Of a stretch of DNA of 64,000 nt, positions 46,028 to 57,148 are shown in pieces. Origin of the DNA: Megaustenia siamemsis (Eukaryota; Mollusca; Gastropoda; Stylommatophora; Ariophantidae); NCBI GenBank assembly GCA_032433765.1, contig JAVIAB010000073.1, positions 54,473,787 through 54,537,786 on the forward strand, given 5' to 3'. How positions within the stretch are numbered: the stretch's first letter is position 1; each line of letters begins with the position of its first letter. The notes beneath the pieces are model-generated. The model was not told the DNA's origin and ran no database searches. It saw only the letters and a program-made list of their open reading frames with translations. A program made the translations under genes and the position numbers.

Positions 46028-46170
46028 TGTCCCAATATTATGGGAGAAGACATGTGGAAGCAGAAATGAGGATGAGGAAGACATAGAACGATCTTAAGAG
46101 AATGGCGAGAAACAGGACGTTTTGGAAAGCGTTTCGTTGACGACTATTCTCCAGAGAAAATTGAAAGAAA
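46028..46170 (+). mobile_element. RTE-like 3' tail fragment
   Basis: The plus strand shows blocks (GAAGACATAGAACGATCTTA; GTTTCGTTGACGAC) that match the 3' end of the RTE-like family at 58.78-58.93 kb and, in complement, at 38.04-38.13 kb. Confidence 0.7.
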
Positions 46171-46319
46171 GGAGAAAATGTGACCTTCATTATTCTCGAA
46201 TGCTTGTTGTCAACATTTAAGCTTTCTAAAACTGTTCTATTTCTTGATGCAGCACTTTGTTTAATAGTTCGATGTAGTCTTTGAAACATAAGTACAAACC
46301 TGATTTAATTTCTATGGCA

Positions 46320-46912
46320 CTTTAAACTAAATGTCTGAGGTGAAATGTGCATTAACAAGTGCAAGATGTTTGAATAGAAAGATTCACGGAAGAGATTAGT
46401 ATATATTGTGTATGTAAATACAGCTATACTAACATCAAAACAAATAATACCAGGGCTAAAATTAAGAATAGCAAAATGTAACATCTTCTCAATATTCCTG
46501 CATGGCGCAGAAACATGGACTTTAAACAAGAGAGAGAGAACAGAATATTTCAAGTCTTTGAAATGTATATTTATATAAGAATAGGTAGAATTGGATGGAA
46601 AGAAATAAGAACAAATGAAATGATGAAGTTTTAAAACAACTGACAATGAAAAGAGAACTACTAAACACAATTAGAACAAGACAAATGAAATTTTGGGGCC
46701 CTGTTAAAAGACACAACAGCCTACTAAAATTAATATTGGAAGGGAAAATACAAGGGAGGCAGAGGCAGACAAAGACTAACATGGACGAGTAACATCGAAA
46801 GATGGACAAGTCGACCTATGACAATCTGCACCATCATAGCAAGAGACAGAGTGGAATGGCGCTCCATAGTAGTCAATCTTCGATGCGGAGACGGCACTCT
46901 ATGATGATGATG
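46320..46912 (+). mobile_element. RTE-like retrotransposon, decayed sister of the 12.5-kb copy
   Basis: Shares its ordered blocks with 12,509-13,178: the CATGGCGCAGAAACATGGAC region, RIGRIGWKE, LLNTIRTRQMKF, and the TWTSNIERWTSR, VEWRS and LRCGDGT end with a GATGATGATGATC tail. Confidence 0.8.
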
Positions 46913-47329
46913 ATCACTAGATCTATTTAATCTGTCTTGTGAGTTTACATTTGGAGTCAGAGTCGCTACCTAACCCGTTATTTTCTCAATAATGCCAATA
47001 AACCAATGTAATTTCAATAAACCAATAAGGATATTACAGTATAATTTGAAGATGTGCATGTTCATTATATGGAAATGAAAAGGTTATCTGGTAATACAAT
47101 GAAGGAAAGTCTATATTGTTGGTGCTGCAAAGAAAAATGGATCGACTAGTGAATTTGGTTTACAAGTAATAACATAATGAAGCTATAGAAAGTATTCGAG
47201 TTGTCTACGTATTTTTTTAATACATGAAATTCAACAACTCATCACGTCCTGGCCTCCTCAAGTTTCCAAACCACCCGTCCGTCGCTGGAGTGCAGTACCT
47301 GTGATTTTACACAGGATTGCTAGAAAATG

Positions 47330-47795
47330 GTAAAACCAGTGGACCAGATCACACCATCAACAGATGCAAGATAAAATGAGCATATTTGATGAGAGATCAC
47401 AACAGATGGGACTGAAAATAAATACACATAAGACCAAAATTATGAGAATTAATGCAGTTGTCAATAACCAGATAACAATAGGAGAAATACCTCTACTGGA
47501 CGTAAATAAATCTTACATATATCTGGACAGTAATATAGACAAAGAAGGAGGAACAGAAAATGATACCAAAATAAGGAAATGAAAAGCAAGTGGAGCTTTT
47601 GTTGCATTGTGAAACATATGGAGATCCAAAGAAACTAGGTTCAATACTAAAATAAAAAAAATTGTCAACTCCAATGTTAAGTCAGCCCTATTATATGACT
47701 GTGAAACATGGAGAACAACAAAAATGACAATCATGAAGATATAGACTCTCATTAATGAATGCTTACGCAGAATAAAAGGATGGAAATGGCAGGAT
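47330..47795 (+). pseudogene. RTE-like retrotransposon, 5' portion split by the Polinton-like element
   Basis: The plus strand reads MGLKINTHKTKIM, then after stops VNSNVKSALLYDCETWRTTK and LRRIKGWKWQD, which breaks exactly at the element border. It continues at 58,579 with ITNIELWKCTSQ-type sequence. The complement of the uninterrupted junction is present at 38.33 and 41.34 kb. Confidence 0.9.
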
Positions 47796-48707
47796 AGTAG
47801 TATATATCCAGTGATATAGGCAACAAAAGTGCCTTTGAAGGCACATAAATCCTTATATAAATAGTCTACACGCAGATCGAGGCACAATTTTTGGTGCCGT
47901 TTTTCCTTATATGAGAGTCTACCGTTTTTTCCTTATATGAGAGTCTACCCGCCCATTTTTGTTCCGGTGACCTCTCGGGTGACCTCTCGTTGACCTCTCG
48001 TGGTGGTGTTGTGGTGACCTCCCGCGGCGGTGGTGAAGGGGTGGTGAAGGGGTGGTGGTATCATAAATCTATTATATTCTTTGTACTTTCAATGGTGCCG
48101 TAACTTTCATAAATCTATTCTTTTTTTATACTCTCAGGCAATAAAAACACAATGACTTCCAAAACAGTTCTATTCAAGATAAGTTTTAAAAACTTCCTTT
48201 AGAATTAAAGGCAACAGCTTAGGCCGTTACACATGCTACACGACGCTACGTTAACGAAGTAACTACACGGCAAACGCGAAACACCGCGTTAATTAAGCGA
48301 GATCAAAGAGTTCCCGGTAGACGCGCAGCCGCGAAGACGCGCAGCGAGGGGCCGCAAGATCAAAGAGTTCCCGTTAGACGGACCGCGTTTACATCAAAGG
48401 ATTACCCTTGAGCACACTAATAAATTTATCGCCGTAGCCGGTAAGTGTTCATCAGGAGAGTCATTTAACAGGGGAATTTTACGATACCGATGTTTTAATG
48501 TGAGACGCTTGGGGGTAATTAACAGTGACAAGTTATTTATTTATTGTTTTATTCGTATATATCCCACAATAGATAACACAGGGGTAGACAATAATATAGT
48601 CTTTAACTATTGTACATTATAGACAAGAATAATACATAAGAAACAAAGTAGTTTATTTACAAGAAGTAATACATGATACTGTTAAATTGCTAAAGGGGAG
48701 GTGGTCA

Positions 48708-49260
48708 CGCATGATGGATGAATGTAGGTTGTCGACTGTGCCATGATGGATGAATGTAGGTTGTCGACTGTGCCATGATGGATGAATGTAGGTTGTCGAC
48801 TGTGCCATGATGGATGAATATAGGTTGTCGACTGTGCCATGATGGATGAATGTAGGTTGTCGACTCTGCCATGATGGATGAATGTAGGTTGTCGACTGTG
48901 CCATGATGGATGAATGTAGGTTGTCGACTGTGCCATGATGGATGAATGTAGGTTGTCGACTGTGCCATGATGGATGAATGTAGGTTGTCGACTGTGCCAT
49001 GATGGATGAATGTAGGTTGTCGACTGTGCCATGATGCCTGTATGTAGATTGTCTAGTGTGTCGGAATGGCTATATGTAGGTTGTCTAGTGTCGCATGATG
49101 GTTATATGTATGTTGTCTAATGTGTCGGGATGGATGAATGTAGATTGGCTAGTATTTCGGGATGGCTGAATGTAGGTTCTGTCTAGTGTGTCGTGATGAG
49201 TGTATGTAGATTGTCTAGTGTGCCATGATGGTTGTATGTAATTGTCGAGTGTGCTCCAAC
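48708..49260. repeat. 32-bp minisatellite in the left arm (outer array)
   Basis: A unit of GATGGATGAATGTAGGTTGT plus CGACTGTGCCAT repeats every 32 bp about 10 times, nearly perfectly, then becomes irregular toward 49,260. Since 32 is not a multiple of 3, each minus-strand frame gives a 32-residue peptide repeat without stops. Confidence 0.95.
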
Positions 49261-49345
49261 AAATCACAGCGCCATTTAAACGTCTTTGAACACAATGGAC
49301 ACAGATGTTCACCAGAAGAAACTTCATTATGAGAAACCATCTGGA
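49220..49345 (-). pseudogene. C2H2 zinc-finger ORF, left-arm copy of the outer locus
   Basis: Reverse complement of the ORF described at 57,023-57,148: the first 35 codons are the same, including CPLCSKTFKWRCDLLEHTRQ. See that entry. Confidence 0.7.
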
Positions 49346-49399
49346 GAAAATCCATTATCCCTTTCGTCAACCATATTTAACATACCTAGTTTAACTTCA

Positions 49400-50080
49400 T
49401 CAAACAAAAACATTTCGTTGTAACAGTCATTTCGTTGTAATAGTCATCTCGTTGTAACAGACACGTATGTCATGGTGTTTTATCAGAGACGTGTGATATG
49501 TCGTTGTAACAGACATGTCGTCTTTAGCACTTCAACGAATAACAGACAACAGTAATGGTGAACCTTACAGATAAGAAAACTTAGTTCCAAACCCCAAATT
49601 TTCGTCTCATAACTAAAAAGTTGAACTCAAAACATTAAAAATCTAGGTCCAAAGTCAAAATAGTTAGACACGGTAGGGCAAAAGGGCATATTCTTTCCAA
49701 CCAATACTCCCTATTCTTCTACACATCTGCATCTCGAAGCCTTCGAATTTATATTCAATGTTTGGCTACTGACTATATTTTGCGCCGATTGCTCAGAGTC
49801 GATTCTATATTCAACCACTGAACTCTCTGTCGATGTAGTAGATACGTATGTCATGTCAATGTAACAGTCATGTCAATGTAACAGTCATGTCAATATAACA
49901 GTCATTTCGTTGTAATAGTCATCTCGATGTAGTAGACACGTATGTCATGTCATTGTAACAGTCATTTCGTTGTAACATACACATATGTCATGTCGTTATA
50001 ACAGTCACAGGTAGCGTGTCGTTGTATCAGACACGTGTGTCATGTCGTTGTATGAGACACAGATCTCATGTCATGATGTT
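49400..50080. repeat. Degenerate repeats of a TGTAACAGTCAT-type unit (left arm)
   Basis: TGTAACAGTCATTTCGTTG, TGTAACAGTCATGTCAA and ACACGTATGTCATGTC recur irregularly in two clusters (49,420-49,520 and 49,850-50,080). Confidence 0.75.
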
Positions 50081-50339
50081 ATTGTTGTAGTTGTACAATT
50101 AGTTATTGATGTTGTAGTAGTAGTGGAAGATGTTAGAAGACGTGTTTATTTTAGCACAGGAAGTTTCTGAATAGTAGAGGACAACGTTCGAAATAGTAGG
50201 TGACAACTTTTGAATTACAGTGAGACGACTTTCGAATTACCATATGAGGGATACAAGTTCCAATAGGCGACCATGGCCTTTCACAGTACATCGTGTCAGT
50301 TCTGTTTTCCATGTCATGTCGTTGTAGTAGTCATAGGTG

Positions 50340-51170
50340 TCATACCGTCGTATGTATGTTGTCTAATGTATCGAGATGGATGAATGTAGGTTGTCGACTG
50401 TGTCGAGATGGATGAATGTAGGTTGTCGACTGTGCCATGATGGATGAATGTAGGTTGTCGACTGTGTCGCATGATGGATGAATGTAGGTTGTCGACTGTG
50501 TCGAGATGGATGAATGTAGGTTGTCTAGTGTCGCATGATGGATGAATGTAGGTTGTCGACTGTGTCGAGATGGATGAATGTAGGTTGTCTAGTGTCGCAT
50601 GATGGATGATGTATGTTGTCGACTGTGTCGAGATGGATGAATGTAGGTTGTCGACTGTGCCATGATGCTTGTATGTAGGTTGTCTAGTGTCGCATGATGG
50701 ATGAATGTAGGTTGCCGACTGTGCCATGATGCTTGTATGTAGATTGTCTAGTGTGTCGGAATGGCTGTATGTAGGTTGTCTAGTGTCGCATGATGGTTAT
50801 ATGTATGTTGTCTAATGTTTCGGGATGGATGAATGTAGATTGGCTAGTATGTCGCGATGGCTGAATGTAGATTGGCTAGTATGTCGGGATGGATGAATGT
50901 AGGTTGTCGAATGTGTCGAGATGGATGAATGTAGGTTGTCGACTGTGTCGAGATGGATGAATGTAGGTTGGCCAGTGTGACATGATGGTCGTATGTATGT
51001 TGTCCAGTGTGACATGATAGTTGTATGTAGGTTGTCTAGTGTGTTGGGATGGATGAATGTAGGTTGTCGACTGTGTCATGATGCTTGTATGTATGTTGTC
51101 CAGTGTGACATGATAGTTGTAGGTAGATTGTCTGGTGTGTCATGATGATTGTATGTAGGTTGTCGAGTGT
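50340..51170. repeat. Inner 32-bp-type minisatellite in the left arm, heterogeneous
   Basis: Units related to the outer array but of mixed types (GTCGAGATGGATGAATGTAG; GTCGCATGATGGATGAATG; CATGATGGTCGTATGTATG). Unit length varies between about 30 and 34 bp. Confidence 0.92.
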
Positions 51171-51258
51171 GCACCAACACATCACCGCGCCATTTAAACT
51201 TCTTTGAAGACAATGGACACAGATGTTCACCAGAAGAAACCTCATTATGAGAAACCAT
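51076..51258 (-). pseudogene. Degenerate C2H2 zinc-finger ORF, left arm, inner locus
   Basis: It starts MVSHNEVSSGEHLCPLSSKK as in the outer copy, but the second zinc-ligand cysteine is S (CPLS) and the second histidine is lost (HTRQPTYNHH), so no finger could fold. The frame continues for 60 codons into the minisatellite. Confidence 0.7.
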
Positions 51259-51446
51259 CTAGAGAAAATCCAATAACCCTTTCATCAACCATACTTAACA
51301 TACCTACGAGTAGTTTAACTTCATCAAACATCAATCTCAACAATACTTAGCATTCTTACTTTAAACACAAACAATGTTTAAACAATGAAAATCATAAACT
51401 AGCCAAAATTGTTTTAAATAAAATATTTTATTAAAATAAAATGAAA

Positions 51447-51791
51447 TTATTCGATGACTATTATGTACTCGTCCTCCTCCTCCACCTCGTTTTGAAGCGA
51501 AGGGGGTGGTGATGCATACCCAGCATCGACTTCACCCGCTGGTTGAGGTATATTAGCCACTAGCTGGAGTCTTAGTGTTTGAAGCACATGATTAAATATT
51601 AAGTTTGTTAATTCGGCATGTGATATGTCAAAGTATAATACACCGAATAATTGGTGTTGCAGTCGGGTGCCGATATCTAAGTGGCAGGTGTGATTGAACA
51701 TGTTTGGTGATAAAGCCTGACAACCAGCACAGTGACGATGAGGGTTGTCCTGGAGTAGACCTGAGATTTTGTTAACGATGTCGTGTTCCAT
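51447..51791 (-). CDS. Small Cys/His protein with acidic tail (114 aa), element-encoded, unknown function
   Basis: A complete frame from ATG at 51,791 to stop at 51,447. Near residues 17-36 it has HRHCAGCQAL and MFNHTCHLD, a possible zinc site (H-x-H-C-x2-C ... H-x2-C-H). The middle (LQHQLFGVLYFDI; LIFNHVLQTLRLQLV) is hydrophobic-amphipathic, and the C-terminus is strongly acidic (NEVEEEDEYIIVIE). I do not recognise it firmly; similar C-x2-C...H-x-C proteins accompany some Polintons, which is recollection, not proof. The mirror copy on the right arm ends 10 codons early. Conservation of a long frame beside repeats suggests it was a real gene. Confidence 0.7.
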   Translation of the reverse strand: MEHDIVNKISGLLQDNPHRHCAGCQALSPNMFNHTCHLDIGTRLQHQLFGVLYFDISHAELTNLIFNHVLQTLRLQLVANIPQPAGEVDAGYASPPPSLQNEVEEEDEYIIVIE

Positions 51792-52199
51792 CTTTGAAAT
51801 CTGAAATTTTCACAAAAAGAGATGGTGTTACTCAGTTCCCCTATAATGGGGATGTTGAGTTACTAAAAATAAATAGATTGTGCCCTATGATCCAATAACA
51901 GAATACTCATTGTACTGGTGACCAATTGAGACTGTATGTACTCTCACATCAATATGGAAAAGTGAATTTCGCAGTCATAGAAAAGTATGTTGTCACGATA
52001 GGTGTGTCAATATCAAGGAACAAAAATCATTAAAGAGATCATAATTAAGTTGTGAAATTTTGGTGGTTGAGAGATAAATCTGAAGATAAGCACGTCAAAC
52101 TATAAGAACAAGGAAACAATAGTATATCACATACACTTAGAACCGGTGTTATGTTAACACGTATTTATCTGTAGTTAAAATAGAAGGTTATAAATTGAG

Positions 52200-52345
52200 T
52201 AGAGTGAAAAAATATGTAATGGTGGTAAACCTAAAGATTATTTTAGAGGTGGAATTTATACACCTAGCGAGACTATTGGGGATGTAATAGAGGAAGAGGG
52301 TATCATTATCTTTATTACTGGGTTATTATTCAGCTTGTAGCTGTA
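52200..52345 (+). other. Short open frame in the inner arm, possible gene remnant
   Basis: The plus frame reads GGKPKDYFRGGIYTPSETIG and ends in a hydrophobic IIIFITGLLFSL before a stop. The mirror copy is at 54,030-54,170 on the minus strand. No family recognised; it may be a remnant of a membrane or virion protein. Confidence 0.25.
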
Positions 52346-52750
52346 TTTCTATTATTGCCAACGCTATTAATTCTAATGTTTCCAACATTATCTTTGTTGA
52401 TGATGATGATAAATAGTAAATTTCCACATGTAATGACAATTTTGAAACTAGTTGCTAATAATGATAGACGTTATAGTAAAGGAAACCGAAAACATAAAGG
52501 ACTCATCCTTAATACCATAAAGAAGTAACTGTAACATCAAAGAAAAAAGACAAGTAGAATAATATTAAAAATGGTAGCCTCTCTCTCTCTGGGGGGTATA
52601 TGGAATATTAGCCGCTGTCTTAAGAGTACTCGAGATACTTTTATAGTAGACTTTTCAAACATAGGCAAGATATGGCTTTGATCTAAAGATATCAAAGAGA
52701 AGATATGACCAACGGGAAGGTTGTGAAGATATTTCAAATACCACGGATGA

Positions 52751-53032
52751 CCACTTGACCGCCAGAAGTGCGACAGATTACAAACAATCACTGATGGAGC
52801 TTCTACATTTCGCTCAGAGTATGACAGAGAACAAACAGCAAATGAGGGTGACTGGTCGCTCGCTGCTCCTCCCGTTTATGACGACTTCGAGTACCAACAG
52901 AGTGACCTTTCGACTTTTCTCACAGCATCAACTCACAAACGAATTGATCCCCGTTCGATCACTAATATAACGGCTGGATCTTATGTTATTAAGAACAAAA
53001 TTGTGTTAAGTTTTACGAGGCTTATGTATTAA
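52751..53032 (+). pseudogene. 3' remnant of an unknown element gene in the unique centre
   Basis: An open frame of 93 codons with no internal ATG until its second-last codon, so it is the tail of a longer gene cut off by the left arm near 52,765. It contains APPVYDDFEYQQSDLSTFL, with a PPxY-like motif, and ends KIVLSFTRLMY. An AATAAA follows at 53,191. It may be all that is left of the element's core. Product unknown. Confidence 0.45.
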
Positions 53033-53597
53033 AAATACCACGTAAATTGTAATTTAAACACTATACACATATGTTGTTATATGTGTACTTTTTCAGTTGT
53101 TTTGAATTCATATTTGTACTATTGAAAACATCATTGTTCATTTATAAATATTTGAACGTGTAACATGTGTTGTCTACGTTGATGTATTAAAATAAAATTA
53201 TGTTTTATTGTGAAAATAAACATTATAAAAAGAGCATATTAGTTTGTTTTTTATTTGACTTGTTTTAATTTATTTAATTTTAAATTATTTTGTTGTATTG
53301 AAATAAACGACAGCATAGAATCTATGAAATAAGGTTCTACTTACGATTTGTAAAGAAATTCACTTGTACACAAGACACTTGTTGAAATTGCTTCAGAGAG
53401 TGAGAATAAAAGCCTGGCTGCTTGAATCTACTTATATACAGTTCTAAACTCTTTGATCAATCAAGAACTCTCTAGTTCAAACATATTAATTTCCCCCAAA
53501 CATCTCACATTAAAACAACCACCAAGTAAAATTCCCCTGGTCAAATGACATTCCATCATTTAGATGATAAAAAGTCATTATGACCAGGGAGGTCAGT
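53033..53597. other. Central spacer with a diverged copy of inner TIR sequence
   Basis: AT-rich. Between about 53,450 and 53,555 it contains CTCTTTGATC, AATTTCCCCCAAACATCTCA and CATTAAAAC, then AAATTCCCCTGGTCAAATGA, which align with 57,845-57,905 of the right arm (ACCCCCAAGTGTCTCACATT and AAATTCCCCTGTTAAATGAC). So an older, diverged copy of part of the terminal repeat sits at the centre. Confidence 0.65.
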
Positions 53598-54570
53598 CTG
53601 GCGGTCAAGTGGTCATCCGTGGTATTTGAAATATCTTCACAACCTCCCCGTTGGTCATATCTTCTCTTTGATATCTTTAGATCAAAGCCATATCTTGCCT
53701 ATGTTTGAAAAGTCTACTATAAAAGTATCTCGAGTACTCTTAAGACAGCGGCTAATATTCCATATACCCCCAGAGAGAGAGAGGCTACCATTTTTAATAT
53801 TATTCTACTTGTCTTTTTTCTTTGATGTTACAGTTACTTCTTTATGGTATTAAGGATGAGTCCTTTATGTTTTCGGTTTCCTTTACTATAACGTTTATCA
53901 TTATTAGCAACTAGTTTCAAAATTGTCATTACATGTGGAAATTTACTATTTATCATCATCATCAACAAAGATAATGTTGGAAACATTAGAATTAATAGCG
54001 TTGGCAATAATAGAAATACAGCTACAAGCTGAATAATAACCCAGTAATAAAGATAATGATACCCTCTTCCTCTATTACATCCCCAATAGTCTCGCTAGGT
54101 GTATAAATTCCACCTCTAAAATAATCTTTAGGTTTACCACCATTACATATTTTTTCACTCTACTCAATTTATAACCTTCTATTTTAACTACAGATAAATA
54201 CGTGTTAACATAACACCGGTTCTAAGTGTATGTGATATACTATTGTTTCCTTGTTCTTATAGTTTGACGTGCTTATCTTCAGATTTATCTCTCAACCACC
54301 AAAATTTCACAACTTAATTATGATCTCTTTAATGATTTTTGTTCCTTGATATTGACACACCTATCGTGACAACATACTTTTCTATGACTGCGAAATTCAC
54401 TTTTCCATATTGATGTGAGAGTACATACAGTCTCAATTGGTCACCAGTACAATGAGTATTCTGTTATTGGATCATAGGGCACAATCTATTTATTTTTAGT
54501 AACTCAACATCCCCATTATAGGGGAACTGAGTAACACCATCTCTTTTTGTGAAAATTTCAGATTTCAAAG

Positions 54571-54885
54571 ATGGAACACGACATCGTTAACAAAATCTCA
54601 GGTCTACTCCAGGACAACCCTCATCGTCACTGTGCTGGTTGTCAGGCTTTATCACCAAACATGTTCAATCACACCTGCCACTTAGATATCGGCACCCGAC
54701 TGCAACACCAATTATTCGGTGTATTATACTTTGACATATCACATGCCGAATTAACAAACTTAATATTTAATCATGTGCTTCAAACACTAAGACTCCAGCT
54801 AGTGGCTAATATACCTCAACCAGCGGGTGAAGTCGATGCTGGGTATGCATCACCACCCCCTTCGCCTCAAAACGAGGTGGAGTAG
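54571..54885 (+). pseudogene. Right-arm copy of the small Cys/His protein, truncated (104 aa)
   Basis: Identical to the left-arm product over almost the whole length, with one substitution near the end (PPPSP versus PPPSL). A TAG replaces GAG at codon 105, removing the acidic EEEDEYIIVIE tail. Whether the shorter form works is unknown. Confidence 0.65.
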
Positions 54886-55103
54886 GAGGACGAGTACATA
54901 ATAGTCATCGAATAATTTCATTTTATTTTAATAAAATATTTTATTTAAAACAATTTTGGCTAGTTTATGATTTTCATTGTTTAAACATTGTTTGTGTTTA
55001 AAGTAAGAATGCTAAGTATTGTTGAGATTGATGTTTGATGAAGTTAAACTACTCGTAGGTATGTTAAGTATGGTTGATGAAAGGGTTATTGGATTTTCTC
55101 TAG

Positions 55104-55286
55104 ATGGTTTCTCATAATGAGGTTTCTTCTGGTGAACATCTGTGTCCATTGTCTTCAAAGAAGTTTAAATGGCGCGGTGATGTGTTGGTGCACACTCGAC
55201 AACCTACATACAATCATCATGACACACCAGACAATCTACCTACAACTATCATGTCACACTGGACAACATACATACAAGCATCATGA
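55104..55286 (+). pseudogene. Degenerate C2H2 zinc-finger ORF, right arm, inner locus
   Basis: Mirror of 51,076-51,258, with the same cysteine-to-serine change. It runs directly into the inner minisatellite. Confidence 0.7.
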
Positions 55287-56010
55287 CACAGTCGACAACC
55301 TACATTCATCCATCCCAACACACTAGACAACCTACATACAACTATCATGTCACACTGGACAACATACATACGACCATCATGTCACACTGGCCAACCTACA
55401 TTCATCCATCTCGACACAGTCGACAACCTACATTCATCCATCTCGACACATTCGACAACCTACATTCATCCATCCCGACATACTAGCCAATCTACATTCA
55501 GCCATCCCGACATACTAGCCAATCTACATTCATCCATCCCGAAACATTAGACAACATACATATAACCATCATGCGACACTAGACAACCTACATACAGCCA
55601 TTCCGACACACTAGACAATCTACATACAAGCATCATGGCACAGTCGACAACCTACATTCATCCATCATGCGACACTAGACAACCTACATACAAGCATCAT
55701 GGCACAGTCGACAACCTACATTCATCCATCTCGACACAGTCGACAACATACATTCATCCATCATGCGACACTAGACAACCTACATTCATCCATCTCGACA
55801 CAGTCGACAACCTACATTCATCCATCATGCGACACTAGACAACCTACATTCATCCATCTCGACACAGTCGACAACCTACATTCATCCATCATGCGACACA
55901 GTCAACAACCTACATTCATCCATCATGGCACAGTCGACAACCTACATTCATCCATCTCGACACAGTCGACAACCTACATTCATCCATCTCGATAAATTAG
56001 ACAACATACA
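55190..56010. repeat. Inner 32-bp-type minisatellite in the right arm
   Basis: Mirror of 50,340-51,170, with a few units differing (for example TCGACACAGTCGACAACATACATTC near 55,735). Confidence 0.92.
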
Positions 56011-56269
56011 TACGACGGTATGACACCTATGACTACTACAACGACATGACATGGAAAACAGAACTGACACGATGTACTGTGAAAGGCCATGGTCGCCTAT
56101 TGGAACTTGTATCCCTCATATGGTAATTCGAAAGTCGTCTCACTGTAATTCAAAAGTTGTCACCTACTATTTCGAACGTTGTCCTCTACTATTCAGAAAC
56201 TTCCTGTGCTAAAATAAACACGTCTTCTAACATCTTCCACTACTACTACAACATCAATAACTAATTGTA

Positions 56270-56530
56270 CAACTACAACAATAACATCATGACATGAGAT
56301 CTGTGTCTCATACAACGACATGACACACGTGTCTGATACAACGACACGCTACCTGTGACTGTTATAACGACATGACATATGTGTATGTTACAACGAAATG
56401 ACTGTTACAATGACATGACATACGTGTCTACTACATCGAGATGACTATTACAACGAAATGACTGTTATATTGACATGACTGTTACATTGACATGACTGTT
56501 ACATTGACATGACATACGTATCTACTACAT
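56270..56530. repeat. Degenerate ATGACTGTTACA-type repeats (right arm)
   Basis: Mirror of the left-arm clusters: GACATGACTGTTACATT and GACATGACATACGTGTCT units; a second cluster is at 56,840-56,955. Confidence 0.75.
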
Positions 56531-57022
56531 CGACAGAGAGTTCAGTGGTTGAATATAGAATCGACTCTGAGCAATCGGCGCAAAATATAGTCAGTAGCCA
56601 AACATTGAATATAAATTCGAAGGCTTCGAGATGCAGATGTGTAGAAGAATAGGGAGTATTGGTTGGAAAGAATATGCCCTTTTGCCCTACCGTGTCTAAC
56701 TATTTTGACTTTGGACCTAGATTTTTAATGTTTTGAGTTCAACTTTTTAGTTATGAGACGAAAATTTGGGGTTTGGAACTAAGTTTTCTTATCTGTAAGG
56801 TTCACCATTACTGTTGTCTGTTATTCGTTGAAGTGCCAAAGACGACATGTCTGTTACAACGACATACCATACGTCTCTGATAAAACACCATGACATACGT
56901 GTCTGTTACAACGAGATGACTATTACAACGAAATGACTGTTACAACGAAATGTTTTTGTTTGATGAAGTTAAACTAGGTATGTTAAATATGGTTGACGAA
57001 AGGGATAATGGATTTTCTCCAG

Positions 57023-57148
57023 ATGGTTTCTCATAATGAAGTTTCTTCTGGTGAACATCTGTGTCCATTGTGTTCAAAGACGTTTAAATGGCGCTGTGAT
57101 TTGTTGGAGCACACTCGACAATTACATACAACCATCATGGCACACTAG
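57023..57148 (+). CDS. 41-codon ORF with one C2H2 zinc finger, right arm, outer locus
   Basis: ATG at 57,023 to TAG at 57,146-57,148. It contains one well-formed finger, CPLCSKTFKWRC then DLLEHTRQLH: C-x2-C-x3-F-x5-L-x2-H-x4-H, all ligands present. Just upstream a separate frame (56,950-57,036, MFLFDEVKLGML and DNGFSPDGFS) ends at a stop overlapping this start, so this may be the 3' end of a longer frameshifted gene. The last 12 codons (HTRQLHTTIMAH) are also the first unit of the adjacent minisatellite. Confidence 0.55.
   Translation: MVSHNEVSSGEHLCPLCSKTFKWRCDLLEHTRQLHTTIMAH

Larger units (their letters stand above)
47796..52765. repeat. Left terminal inverted repeat arm, about 4.97 kb
   Basis: It is the reverse complement of 53,598-58,578. 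In order inward: terminal AT-rich motif, GGTGGTGAAGG-type repeats (48,020-48,060), a GC-rich CGCGAAGACGCGCAGCG block, a 32-bp array, zinc-finger remnant, TGTAACAGTCAT-type repeats, a second 32-bp array, second zinc-finger remnant, the small acidic gene, and an inner region. Confidence 0.93.

Noticed and set aside
48653..49032. Peptide-repeat proteins in the element arms (AQSTTYIHPSWHSRQPTFIH type)
   Set aside because: The 32-bp unit yields the same peptide in all three frames, so the openness is a property of the repeat.
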